A DNA stretch of 64,000 nucleotides from Thiomonas arsenitoxydans (GTDB taxonomy: Bacteria; Pseudomonadota; Gammaproteobacteria; Burkholderiales; Burkholderiaceae_C): contig NC_014145.1 of NCBI RefSeq assembly GCF_000253115.1, positions 434,001 through 498,000 of the forward strand. The letters are read 5' to 3'. Below the pieces are notes generated by a model. That model had not been told where the DNA came from. It was given only the letters and a program-made list of their open reading frames with translations, and ran no database searches. The translations under genes were made by a program, and so were the position numbers. Positions 47,172 through 55,713 of this stretch are shown piece after piece. Positions within the stretch are counted from its first letter, which is position 1, and the number at the start of each line of letters is the position of its first letter.

Positions 47172-48003
47172 TCATTCCACAGTGGCCGCTGCCGATCAGC
47201 GCGTGCGGATCGACTGGGACGGCCGCCCAGTCGACATCGAGGTGCGGTGGGTCGGTGCCGAGGGTGACAGGCCGTTGCTCGTCTTCTTGCACGAGGGTCT
47301 CGGATCGGTGGCGATGTGGAAGAACTTTCCGTGTCAACTCTGCGAGGCGGTAGGTTGCCGAGGGCTCATCTACAGCCGCCCGGGCTACGGCCGGTCGACA
47401 CCGCGTCCGCCGAACGAACTGTGGGACCCGGACTTCATGCATCGCCAGGCCGAGCAGGTGTTGCCCGCATTGCTGCGGGCGTTGGGCGTCGCCGCGCCGT
47501 ATTGGCTGTTCGGGCACAGCGACGGCGGCTCCATCGCCCTCCTGCACGCCGCGCGCTTTCCCGACGCCGTGGCGGGCGCCGTCGTGCTGGCACCGCATAT
47601 CTTAGTGGAGCAGATCTCGGTTGACAGCATCGCCGCCGCGCGTGAGGCGTACGAACAGACCGACCTGCGCGGCAAGCTGGCGCGCTACCACGACGACTCG
47701 GATTCCGCCTTCTGGGGGTGGAACTGCATCTGGCTCGATCCGCGCTTTCGCGACTGGTCGATCGAAAATGACATCGCCACCATCCACTGCCCGCTGCTGG
47801 CGGTGCAGGGACTCGATGACGAATACGGCACGCTGGAGCAGATTCGCGGCATCGCGCGCCGGTTACCGCAGACGCAGTTACTCGAACTGCCCGATTGCGG
47901 CCACAGCCCGCACCGCGATCAGCCCGGTGCCGTGATCGCCGCGGCGCGGGCGCTGCTCTCGGGACACAGAGGGGAGAACCGCTCCGTCTGCGCAGCCCGA
48001 TGA
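47161..48003 (+). CDS. Alpha/beta-hydrolase at the end of the box plus arm
   Basis: 280 residues from a GTG that overlaps bclA by 11 bases. FLHEGLGSVAMWKNFP, the nucleophile elbow FGHSDGGS and the final CGHSPHRDQP give the Ser and His of the catalytic triad. Similar hydrolases accompany benzoate-CoA ligase genes elsewhere. A thioesterase or ring-product hydrolase role is possible but unproven. The last few codons (after about 47,990) seem to come from the ADP-ribosylglycohydrolase remnant behind it, so the C-terminus may be altered. Confidence 0.78.
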   Translation: MQGDHSTVAAADQRVRIDWDGRPVDIEVRWVGAEGDRPLLVFLHEGLGSVAMWKNFPCQLCEAVGCRGLIYSRPGYGRSTPRPPNELWDPDFMHRQAEQVLPALLRALGVAAPYWLFGHSDGGSIALLHAARFPDAVAGAVVLAPHILVEQISVDSIAAAREAYEQTDLRGKLARYHDDSDSAFWGWNCIWLDPRFRDWSIENDIATIHCPLLAVQGLDDEYGTLEQIRGIARRLPQTQLLELPDCGHSPHRDQPGAVIAAARALLSGHRGENRSVCAAR

Positions 48004-48543
48004 CACGGCCTGTGCGGATAGCGCCCGTTCCAGGGCAACGCGTGTTTCTTCGTGCCGCTCCTTGCGCGTCAGCAAAGGCGTGACCCGATCAATCGCCGCC
48101 GCAAGATCATTTCCGTCGAGGAGATCAAAGACCAGGGCGGCCATCACGCCAGCAGTCAGGAATCCCGTGGGATGTCCATGCGTCAGCGCTGCAGCTTCGC
48201 AGCCCAGGTCGAACGCGCGTGCGAGGTTTTCTGATCGGAGGGAAGGGTTGCTATGGGTCAGCGCGTGGAACAACATGCCGATCGGCACGACGCGCATTAC
48301 GCCACCACAGCCTTTGCTGTCATTCTGCGCCGGTTGGCCGATCTCGATGCCGCTGCGCAGCGCATCGATACAGGTACGGCCCGGCGCACGGCGGGAGAAC
48401 AATGCCTTCTGTCTGATCAGCCAGCCAGAAAGCAGGAATTCCTTGTCACGCGGCTCATGCTCGCCTTGGGTGTACAGCCAGCGCAGGTACGCGTAGTGGA
48501 TCACGCTCGGCGGGCTGCTAATGCCGCGCTGCGTCTCCCGCAC
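48000..48543 (-). pseudogene. ADP-ribosylglycohydrolase fragment, both ends lost
   Basis: The minus frame reads ISSPPSVIHYAYLRWLYTQGE, then RRAPGRTCIDALRSG, NDSKGCGGVMRVVPIGML and GCEAAALTHGHPTGFLTAGV. This is the middle of a DraG-like ADP-ribosylglycohydrolase. The N-terminal third with the first metal ligands is missing, and the C-terminal end breaks off where the hydrolase gene stops. It would not be active. Confidence 0.72.
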
Positions 48544-48560
48544 ATAAGCCCGAAGGGCTC

Positions 48561-50174
48561 ATGACCCTGGACCGAGACGGCAGTCGCGATCTCATGGGCG
48601 CGTTCGACCTGCTGTCGCGCGACTTCGCCTTGGCGATGATGCGCGCCGACGTCGATCTGTTCGATCTGCTGCGCAGCCGGGTGAGCGTTAGCGCGCGGCC
48701 CACGCTGAGCCTGGCTGACTATGCCCACCTCGGCGGCCAGGTTGATCTGATTCGCCGCTATCTGGCCAAGGCGCGCGCCCAGAAAAAAAGTGGGGTCAAT
48801 ATCTTGGCCTATGGCCCGCCCGGAACTGGCAAGACCGAATTGGCCAGGGCGCTCGGCGCGGCGCTGGATGTGACCTTGTTCGAGGTCAATACCGTCGACA
48901 GCGACGATGACCCGATCCGAGGCACCGAGCGCCTCAACGCTTTCCGCGCCGCGCAGCGCTTTCTGCGCGCCCAGAACGCGGTGATCCTGTTCGACGAGGT
49001 CGATGACGTGTTCGAGTCCGACGGCGCGGGCCTGGCGCGGCTGTTGGGTGCACAGGTGTTCCACAACAAGCACAAGGGCGCGATCGTCAAGATCCTGGAG
49101 AGCAACCCCGTGCCGACGATATGGCTCACCAATGACGTCAGGGCGCTCGATCCGGCGTTCATTCGTCGCTTCGACTGGGTGCTGGAGATGCCCGTGCCGC
49201 CGCGCAGCGTGCGGGAGCGACTAATCGCAACGCATTGCGACATGCTTGCCGACGCGCAGGCGCGGCAGCGCCTAGCCGAATCGGAGCATCTTGCCCCGGC
49301 AGTGCTGACGCGCGCAGCGGCCGTAGTCGGCACGCTCAAGGATGCGCTCGATCCGAAGTCCGCCAGCGACACCCTGGTCCAGATCGTCGACGGCACGCTG
49401 CGTGCGCAGGGACACCGGGCGCTGCGGTCTCAGGGCGCGCAGCCCTGTCCTGAGGCCTATGACCTGGCGTGCGTCCATGCCGATACGGATCTCGATAGCC
49501 TTGTCGAAGGTCTCAGCGGGACAGGTGGGGCCAGGCTGCTGCTGCACGGCCTTCCTGGGACGGGCAAGACAGCGTTTGCCCATCATCTCGCGCAACGACT
49601 GGATAAGCCTCTGCTGGTGCGGCGGGCGTCCGATCTGTTGTCGAAATGGGTGGGAGAGACCGAGCGCCAGATCGCCCGGGCATTCGCCCAGGCGCAGGAA
49701 GACGACGCTGTCCTGCTGATTGACGAGGTGGACAGCTTCCTCCAGGACAGAAGCCGGGCGCGTGCTTCGTGGGAGGTCAGCCAGGTCAACGAACTGCTCA
49801 CGCAGATGGAATCGTTTGATGGCGTGCTCATCGCAACGACCAATCTCCTGGAGGGCATCGACCCGGCCGCGCTGCGGCGTTTCGATCTCAAGGTTCGCTT
49901 CGAGGCCTTGCGCGCCGAGCAAGCTTGGGAGCTGCTGTGTCGGCATTGCACCTTGGCCAGTCTTGCGGAACCGCACAGCGGTCTGCGCGCGGCAATCGCG
50001 CACCTCGCGGGCAGGGTCACGCCCGGAGACTTTGCCGCGGTCGCCAGACGCAGCAGATTCCAGAAGTTCAGCGATGCGGGCGACTGGGTGACTGCGCTCC
50101 AGGGCGAGTGCGAACACAAACCGAAGACTTCCGTGCCGATCGGATTTGTCACCGCGCTGGTCAAGCGGGCGTGA
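48561..50174 (+). CDS. Double AAA-domain ATPase, probably shortened at the N-terminus
   Basis: 537 residues with two AAA modules. The first has Walker A YGPPGTGKTELA (near residue 90) and Walker B AVILFDEVDDVF; the second has LHGLPGTGKTAFA (near 325) and AVLLIDEVDSFL. A Sensor-like TIWLTNDV and a second ATTNLLEGIDPAALRRFD are present. The first residues (LDRDGSRDLMGAFDLLSRDF) already look like the interior of a protein, so a 5' part is probably lost. It is head to head with the ADP-ribosylglycohydrolase fragment, which also lacks its 5' end. The function is unknown; a remodeller of a stress or defence system is possible. Confidence 0.7.
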   Translation: MTLDRDGSRDLMGAFDLLSRDFALAMMRADVDLFDLLRSRVSVSARPTLSLADYAHLGGQVDLIRRYLAKARAQKKSGVNILAYGPPGTGKTELARALGAALDVTLFEVNTVDSDDDPIRGTERLNAFRAAQRFLRAQNAVILFDEVDDVFESDGAGLARLLGAQVFHNKHKGAIVKILESNPVPTIWLTNDVRALDPAFIRRFDWVLEMPVPPRSVRERLIATHCDMLADAQARQRLAESEHLAPAVLTRAAAVVGTLKDALDPKSASDTLVQIVDGTLRAQGHRALRSQGAQPCPEAYDLACVHADTDLDSLVEGLSGTGGARLLLHGLPGTGKTAFAHHLAQRLDKPLLVRRASDLLSKWVGETERQIARAFAQAQEDDAVLLIDEVDSFLQDRSRARASWEVSQVNELLTQMESFDGVLIATTNLLEGIDPAALRRFDLKVRFEALRAEQAWELLCRHCTLASLAEPHSGLRAAIAHLAGRVTPGDFAAVARRSRFQKFSDAGDWVTALQGECEHKPKTSVPIGFVTALVKRA

Positions 50175-50539
50175 GACGAGGTGTTGACGGCGAGCTCTGC
50201 GGGTATGTGCACCGGCTCATCCGCAAAGGAGGTTGCGGTCAGCGCAATGTATGCGTTTGCCTAACCCCTCTTTTCAATGAGTCTGAGCTGAGCGAAGCTT
50301 GAGTTTTTTCGGATGTCGCCTAGTCGGACGCGACAGCGCCACGCTTCATTTTTGCGATACTGATTTGAGCCATGCGCCGGGTTTGCAGTGAGCCGGTTGA
50401 GGCGCGCTGAAATTCAAGATTGGCGCCGCGCGCAGATCGTTTGCCATGGCTCAGTCGCCGATCGGCATGCGGCTCAAATTGGCATTGTCGCCAAAACTCC
50501 CAACCTCTCATCCGCATAAATTTGCGTAGACCCATAACG
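50175..50539. other. 365-base stretch without an assignable gene
   Basis: Only short open frames lie here, the longest a 71-codon minus-strand frame (50320-50535) rich in Arg with no recognisable motif. No tRNA, clear promoter or terminator is seen. It separates the truncated AAA gene from the acetoin operon and may be a recombination scar. Confidence 0.5.
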
Positions 50540-51304
50540 TCAGATTACTTGCGTAAGAGCATAGGCAAGCGCGCCCACCCATTGGCTTGATAGGTCGCTC
50601 GGCACCTGCGCCCCTGGATGAGCGGCGCGCCATGCCTTGGCCAGGCTGGTCAGCGCATCGGCACGGTACCGCCGATCGCTTCCGGAGGCGGCCTCGAACG
50701 CGTTGGCGCGCGCCGTCAGCTCCTGCGCATCGCAATCCACGAGGATGACAGCGTGCGCCAGAACTATCGGAGCATGCCCAATGCGGCGCCACGACTGCGC
50801 GGTGCCCACGAGTTTGCGGCCTTCAAACGCTAGGTTGAAGCGGCCGTCGCAGAAGGAGCCGTTAACGCCTTGTGGCACGACAAGAACGCCGCATTGCGCA
50901 AAGGCCACAGCGAGGCGGTGGCATAGAGTTTGGTAAACGGCATCGGTGTCTTTGGGTATCGCACTCGTGCTGGGCCACGTGAGGCTGAGGTTGAGCACGC
51001 CGGGGCCTTGCGGCACAACACCTCCCCCCGAGCTTCGAACTTGCACGGGCCATCCAGCTGCCGCCGATGTGGAGCATGCCGCGGCCCAGCGAGCAAGACG
51101 CTCGTAGCTGCGCGGCACAACTAGCGAAGCGGGTGCGCTCCACAGGTGGACCTGCGCACGTCCGGTGGCGGCTGTATCCGCCATCCATTGCGCTTCGCTG
51201 GCCACTCCATGCAGCAGCGGTGTGTCGTGCACCGTGAAGGCGCGGGGGCTTAACAGGGGCAAGGCTGTGCCGAGCCTGGGCACCTGCACATCGGCCATGG
51301 CCAT
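50540..51304 (-). CDS. Lipoate-protein ligase A family protein
   Basis: About 254 residues of the biotin/lipoate ligase fold. The lipoate-binding loop reads VRSSGGGVVPQGPGVLNLS, and the acceptor lysine block is GRFNLAFEGRKLVGTAQSWR. It would attach lipoate or octanoate to the lipoyl domain of AcoC. It closes the acoXABC operon after 49 bases. The ATG at 51304 avoids overlap with acoC; an in-frame ATG at 51385 inside acoC is possible. Neither has a strong ribosome site. Confidence 0.75.
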   Translation of the reverse strand: MAMADVQVPRLGTALPLLSPRAFTVHDTPLLHGVASEAQWMADTAATGRAQVHLWSAPASLVVPRSYERLARWAAACSTSAAAGWPVQVRSSGGGVVPQGPGVLNLSLTWPSTSAIPKDTDAVYQTLCHRLAVAFAQCGVLVVPQGVNGSFCDGRFNLAFEGRKLVGTAQSWRRIGHAPIVLAHAVILVDCDAQELTARANAFEAASGSDRRYRADALTSLAKAWRAAHPGAQVPSDLSSQWVGALAYALTQVI

Positions 51305-51353
51305 GGCCACACCGGGCGTGGGTGGGCCGCACACTTCGGGTGCCGCGCCCTGG

Positions 51354-52469
51354 TCAACCGGTGACGTGGCGTTTGAGCAGCGCATTGATCTCGTTGGCCC
51401 GCTCCATCATGGTCATGTGGCCGGCACCTTCCAGAACCTCCACGGTGGCGCCCGCAGGCGCGTGCACGGCGTGGGAGGAGGGGATGATCCGATCCTCGCG
51501 GCCCCAGACCACAAGCACGGGTTTGCCGACACCGCCCAAGCGCAAACCGGGCTGCTCGGCCTGCTGACCTGAGCCGAACTGAGCTGCGCTCAAGGCCTGC
51601 AGCAGCTCGGGCACACCGTCCAGCCGCTTGTACTTGAGCAGGTTCTCCAGCAACGAGCGGCTGACCAGTTCTGGGTTGGCAAACAACTGCTCGACCAAGG
51701 GCTTGAGCTCGCGGCGCGAGGTCGCGGCAACGAAGCCTTCGGTGTAGCCCGCGTTGATCTCGGTGCCAAGCCCTGCGCTGTTGATTAGCGCCAACGATGC
51801 CACCCGCCCGGGATAGTCCAGGGTCATCTGTGAGGCGATTGCGCCGCCCATCGAATGCCCCACCACGTGTACACGCTCGACGTGCAGTTCATCGAGAAAA
51901 TGCACGACAAAGCTGGCTAGGTCGGCAAGTGCGGTGCCTGGCAGCCTCGAAGTGGACTGTCCGTGCCCGGGCAGATCCAGCGCGATGACTGGAGCCACTT
52001 CGGCGAGTACGTCGAGATTGAACAGCCAGTTGTCGAGATCGCCGCCGAAACCGTGCAGGAACAGCACTGGCACGCCGTCGCCCAAACCCCGTCGCGCATA
52101 GCGCACGTGCAAGCCGTCGATGTCGGCGAAACTGTAAGGCGGCGGGTCGTCGTCTTCGCTCGTCGCGACAGCGGGCACCACATAGTTGGCGACGTAAGTA
52201 TCGATCTCGGCCTCGCTGACAGCCGCATCGGCCATTACGCCCAAGAGCGCCTTGACTGGCAGGGTCTGCCCCTCCTGCGCCACCTTGCGGCGCAGGAGGC
52301 CGGGATCGGGCGCCTCCACTGCGTTGGAGATCTTGTCGGTCTCGACTTCCATCAGCGGTGTGCCCACCTCGATGACCGCTCCAACATCGACCAGCCACGC
52401 CGTAATGGTGCCTTCCTTCATTTCCAAGCCCCATTTGGGCATGATGATGGGAGTGAGAGTAGTGCTCAT
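51354..52469 (-). CDS. acoC: Acetoin dehydrogenase complex, dihydrolipoyl acetyltransferase AcoC
   Basis: 371 residues. An N-terminal lipoyl domain (1-80) has the lipoylated lysine K46 in EVETDKISNAVEAP. The C-terminal two thirds are an alpha/beta-hydrolase fold with HVVGHSMGGAIA, replacing the usual E2 catalytic domain, as known for AcoC of Cupriavidus and Pseudomonas. It takes the acetyl group from AcoAB and hands it to CoA. The ATG overlaps the acoB stop as TGATG. Confidence 0.9.
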   Translation of the reverse strand: MSTTLTPIIMPKWGLEMKEGTITAWLVDVGAVIEVGTPLMEVETDKISNAVEAPDPGLLRRKVAQEGQTLPVKALLGVMADAAVSEAEIDTYVANYVVPAVATSEDDDPPPYSFADIDGLHVRYARRGLGDGVPVLFLHGFGGDLDNWLFNLDVLAEVAPVIALDLPGHGQSTSRLPGTALADLASFVVHFLDELHVERVHVVGHSMGGAIASQMTLDYPGRVASLALINSAGLGTEINAGYTEGFVAATSRRELKPLVEQLFANPELVSRSLLENLLKYKRLDGVPELLQALSAAQFGSGQQAEQPGLRLGGVGKPVLVVWGREDRIIPSSHAVHAPAGATVEVLEGAGHMTMMERANEINALLKRHVTG

Positions 52470-53493
52470 CAGTTGTGCCCTCCGGCAAACGTGCGTTTCA
52501 CAGCATCGGCAATCTGGGCCGCACTCGGGACGTACAGATCCTCTAGCACTGGCGAGAATGGCACAGGCACATGCGGTGGCGTGACCATCTCGATGGGCCC
52601 TTTCAGTGCTTTGAAGGCATGCTGCACCACTTGCGCGGAAACGTCGGCCGCGATACTGCAACGAGGTGAAGCCTCGTCCACGCAGACCAGATGGCCGGTT
52701 TTCTCGACGCTTTCCAGGACGGTATCGAGATCAAGGGGACTGAGCGTGCGCAAGTCGATGACCTCGCAATCGATGCCGGTTTGGGCAAGCGTGGTCGCTG
52801 CATCGAGGGCGCGCTGGACCATCTGGCCGTATGTGACGATGCTGGCATGCTTGCCCTCGCGCACGACGTTTGCCTCGCCAAAGGGAATGACATAGCTGGC
52901 TTCAGGCACCTCGCCCTGCACGCCGTAGAGATTCTTGTGCTCGCAGAAAATCACGGGATCGTTGTCACGAATCGATTGAATGAGCAAACCCTTGGTGTCA
53001 TATGGGCTGCTGGGACACACCACCTTGAGTCCCGGAATGTGGGTGAACAGCGGGGTAAGCATTTGCGAGTGCTGCGCTGCTGCGCGCATGCCTGCGCCCA
53101 CCATCGCGCGGATGACCACCGGGGTCTGCGCCTTGCCCCCGAACATGTATCTGAACTTGGCGGCCTGGTTGTAGATCTGGTCGAAGCACACGCCCATGAA
53201 GTCAATGAACATGAGTTCCGCCACGGGCCGCATGCCGCACGCAGCGGCACCAATGGCGGCGCCGACATAAGCGCTTTCCGACAGGGGCGTGTCCATTAGG
53301 CGGTCGCCGTGCTTGGCGTAAAGGCCCTTGGTCACACCGAGCACGCCGCCCCAGGCGTCGCGCTCGCCGTCCGCGCCGGCGGCGCCCACGATGTCTTCAC
53401 CCAACACGATCACCGAGGGGTCGCGCGACATCGCGACATCTCCTGGTCGAGTGCTTCGTTGATGGCTTGTTTCATGCTGATCTTGCGTGCCAT
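52469..53493 (-). pseudogene. acoB: Acetoin dehydrogenase beta subunit AcoB, frameshifted near its start
   Basis: The natural start is the ATG at 53493 behind GGAGAGCCACC, which reads MARKISMKQAINEALDQEMS, the proper AcoB N-terminus. An 8-base unit (CGCGACAT, plus strand) is then present twice, at 53424-53431 and 53432-53439. After it the frame turns to RCRATPR and stops at 53410. The rest of the protein (MSRDPSVIVLGEDIVG on, 320 residues, intact to 52469) is in another frame. It could be made only from the internal ATG at 53431 inside the repeat. One repeat copy fewer would restore a perfect gene. The body has the transketolase-like fold with the AcoB beta-subunit motifs. Confidence 0.85.
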
Positions 53494-53504
53494 GGTGGCT
53501 CTCC

Positions 53505-54488
53505 TTAATAGGCAACGTAAACGTCGGTGGTCAGATCGGCCAAGGTGGGCAGCGGTGCGGCCTTCGCCTCTGCCACGGAGCGCTCGATGAGCGCGGCAAT
53601 CTCGCGATCCATGGCCTTGAGCTCCTCCTCGGTGCTTACTCCGCCGCTGATGAGAGCCGCCGAGAATTTCTTAAGGCAGTCCTGATTGGCACGGATGTCA
53701 TCGAGCTCGCCGGGGCCCCGGTAGGTCTGCGCGTCGCCTTCGAAGTGTCCGAAGAAGCGCACCATTTTGCATTCCAGCAAAGCCGGTCCGCCGCCCGTGC
53801 GCGCCCGGTGGATGATCTCGCCCGCAGACTCGTGCACGGCGAAGAAATCCGTGCCGTCGACCGTCACTCCCGGGAGCCCGAAGCCGGCCGCGCGGTCCAC
53901 ATAGCTGTCCACGGCTACCCCGTAGTCGCGCGAGGTGGTCTCGGCATAGCCGTTGTTCTCGACTACGAAGACCACCGGCAGGTTCCACACCGCGGCTAGG
54001 TTCAGGCTTTCGAGAAAGGTTCCCTGGTTGGAGGCGCCATCGCCCACGAAACTCACGGCCACCTCGGACTTGCCGCGGAATTTCGCAGCCAGTGCCGCTC
54101 CGCACGCCAGGGGAGCTCCGGCGCCCACAATGCCATTAGCCCCCATCATGCCCTTGTCAAGATCGGCAATGTGCATAGAGCCACCTTTGCCATTGCAGGC
54201 GCCTCCTTGCTTGCCATAGATCTCTTTCATCATCGCCATCACGTCAACGCCCTTGGCGATGCAGTGCCCGTGACCGCGGTGCGTGCTGGCAATGCGGTCG
54301 CCGTCGCCAAGATGCATCATGACGCCGGTCGCAGCCGCCTCTTCACCGGCGTAGAGGTGTACGAAACCGGGAATGTCGCCCCGACCGAAGTCCACATGCA
54401 GACGGTCCTCGAATTCGCGAATCGTGCGCATGGTGCGGTAGGCCTGAAGCAGCTGCTCCCGGGACTGGGGAAAAGGATTGCCTGCCAT
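53505..54488 (-). CDS. acoA: Acetoin dehydrogenase E1 alpha subunit AcoA
   Basis: 327 residues, thiamine-diphosphate dependent. GDGASNQGTFLESLNLAAVWNLPVVFVVENN is the ThDP motif, with GDG at its start and NN at its end. AcoA and AcoB together cleave acetoin to acetaldehyde and an acetyl unit. The ATG at 54488 follows AAAGGAG and gives the standard N-terminus. acoB begins 11 bases downstream. Confidence 0.93.
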   Translation of the reverse strand: MAGNPFPQSREQLLQAYRTMRTIREFEDRLHVDFGRGDIPGFVHLYAGEEAAATGVMMHLGDGDRIASTHRGHGHCIAKGVDVMAMMKEIYGKQGGACNGKGGSMHIADLDKGMMGANGIVGAGAPLACGAALAAKFRGKSEVAVSFVGDGASNQGTFLESLNLAAVWNLPVVFVVENNGYAETTSRDYGVAVDSYVDRAAGFGLPGVTVDGTDFFAVHESAGEIIHRARTGGGPALLECKMVRFFGHFEGDAQTYRGPGELDDIRANQDCLKKFSAALISGGVSTEEELKAMDREIAALIERSVAEAKAAPLPTLADLTTDVYVAY

Positions 54489-54501
54489 GGTTGATCTCCT
54501 T

Positions 54502-55575
54502 TTAGTGATTAAGCGAAGAGGTGTAGCGCAGTAACTGTGCATTGGCGGCAAAGCCCATGCACCGGGCGACGTCTACGGTGAAAAATGCGTTCTCGCGAAG
54601 GGTCATATCCACACGCTGGCCGTGCTCGAAACCGAGTTCGCGTTCGCCGTCGAGGGCGACGGTGCCCGCTTCAGCCAGCACCGGCAGAGCCTCGCCGGCG
54701 ACCATGCGCTGCCAGCTGGCAATGTCCACGGGGCGCACCATGCCGGGTGCAATCGGCGCGTGCAGGCTCAGCAGGGCTTCGCGTCCGCCGTGCGCGAGCT
54801 GAACCGCCAGGCCACCGGACTCCAGCCGCCCTACGGGCTGCAACAGGCCGCCGATTGCCGACAATCCAATCGCCTGGGGATCGGCAAAGGCCAGATACAG
54901 CGCAACCAGAGAGTTGGTCTTCCACAGCGCGCGTGCACCCAAGCTGTGATCGTGGGTGATGGCTGCGTCGACGATAGCGATGTCGCGCCGGGTGCCTGCG
55001 CGTGCATCTTCGATGCGCACCTCTATCGCTTTGTTGCGTGCCAGCGCTTGGGCGCGCGCGATGCGCCCGCTGGCAAAAAGCCCGACGGCCATCCCAGTGA
55101 TCGTGGGCTCGCGCATCTCGGGAAAGGCGTTGTTCGTGCCCGTCGACAACCCGGCAATCGGCACGGCACTGTTATCGTCAACGAGCTGGCGCGCCACCGC
55201 GCGATGGGTGCCGTCGCCGCCCAGAACCACGATCGCCGACACGCCCATGCGCTGCAAAAGCCTGGTCGCGGTGAACGTGTCCTCGACCGTGGACGTGGGC
55301 TGCATATCCAGGAACTCGATGGCCGGCAGCGAGTGATCGGTGCCGCGCCTGATATGGCGCTCCAGAAGGGAGCGGATACCACCGCGGTCGGGCATGATCC
55401 AGGCCCGCTTGACGCCACAGGACGCTGCGGCGCTGAGCAGTCGAAGCACGATGTTCACCCTATCGGTGATCTGCAGGTTTCCGGCATTGGCCACAATGCG
55501 CCGGATGTCGCGCGCCGATACGGGGTTGGCGACAACACCAATGCTGGCTTCAAGAGCGTGGGCCACGCGAGTCAT
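54502..55575 (-). CDS. acoX: Acetoin catabolism protein AcoX
   Basis: 357 residues. The ATP-NAD kinase-like motif IVVLGGDGTHRAVAR lies near residue 115. AcoX proteins open the aco operon in Cupriavidus and Pseudomonas; their reaction has not been assigned. The start follows 38 bases behind a consensus sigma-54 promoter, making this the first gene of the transcript. Confidence 0.88.
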   Translation of the reverse strand: MTRVAHALEASIGVVANPVSARDIRRIVANAGNLQITDRVNIVLRLLSAAASCGVKRAWIMPDRGGIRSLLERHIRRGTDHSLPAIEFLDMQPTSTVEDTFTATRLLQRMGVSAIVVLGGDGTHRAVARQLVDDNSAVPIAGLSTGTNNAFPEMREPTITGMAVGLFASGRIARAQALARNKAIEVRIEDARAGTRRDIAIVDAAITHDHSLGARALWKTNSLVALYLAFADPQAIGLSAIGGLLQPVGRLESGGLAVQLAHGGREALLSLHAPIAPGMVRPVDIASWQRMVAGEALPVLAEAGTVALDGERELGFEHGQRVDMTLRENAFFTVDVARCMGFAANAQLLRYTSSLNH

Positions 55576-55612
55576 ACCGAAGTTCCAAGAGCGTAAGGTT
55601 GGTTCCTATTAC

Positions 55613-55627
55613 GCAACTCGCGTGCCA
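55613..55627 (-). promoter_or_regulatory. Sigma-54 promoter upstream of acoX
   Basis: On the minus strand, TGGCACG (55627-55621), CGAG and TTGC (55616-55613) match the -24/-12 consensus exactly. It lies between acoR and acoX and points into acoXABC. Enhancer-binding regulator genes lie directly upstream, as such a promoter requires. Confidence 0.9.
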
Positions 55628-55713
55628 TTGTTGCTTGGCCCCGTTGCTGAAGGGGGCCCGGGGCGCGAAGCGCCGTTGTGCACCTCGGCCAGATGTCACA
55701 TTTAGTATTCGGC

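Noticed and set aside
50320..50535. 71-codon minus-strand frame as a gene
   Set aside because: No motif, no ribosome site and no neighbour support; it lies in a likely scar.
53410..53515. acoB read as intact from the TTG at 53515
   Set aside because: That frame gives an N-terminus unlike any AcoB, while the good ATG at 53493 with its ribosome site reads the right N-terminus in another frame.
55660..55680. GGCGC-GAA-GCGCC hairpin behind acoR as a terminator
   Set aside because: The stem is short and not followed by T's on the minus strand, so its role cannot be supported.
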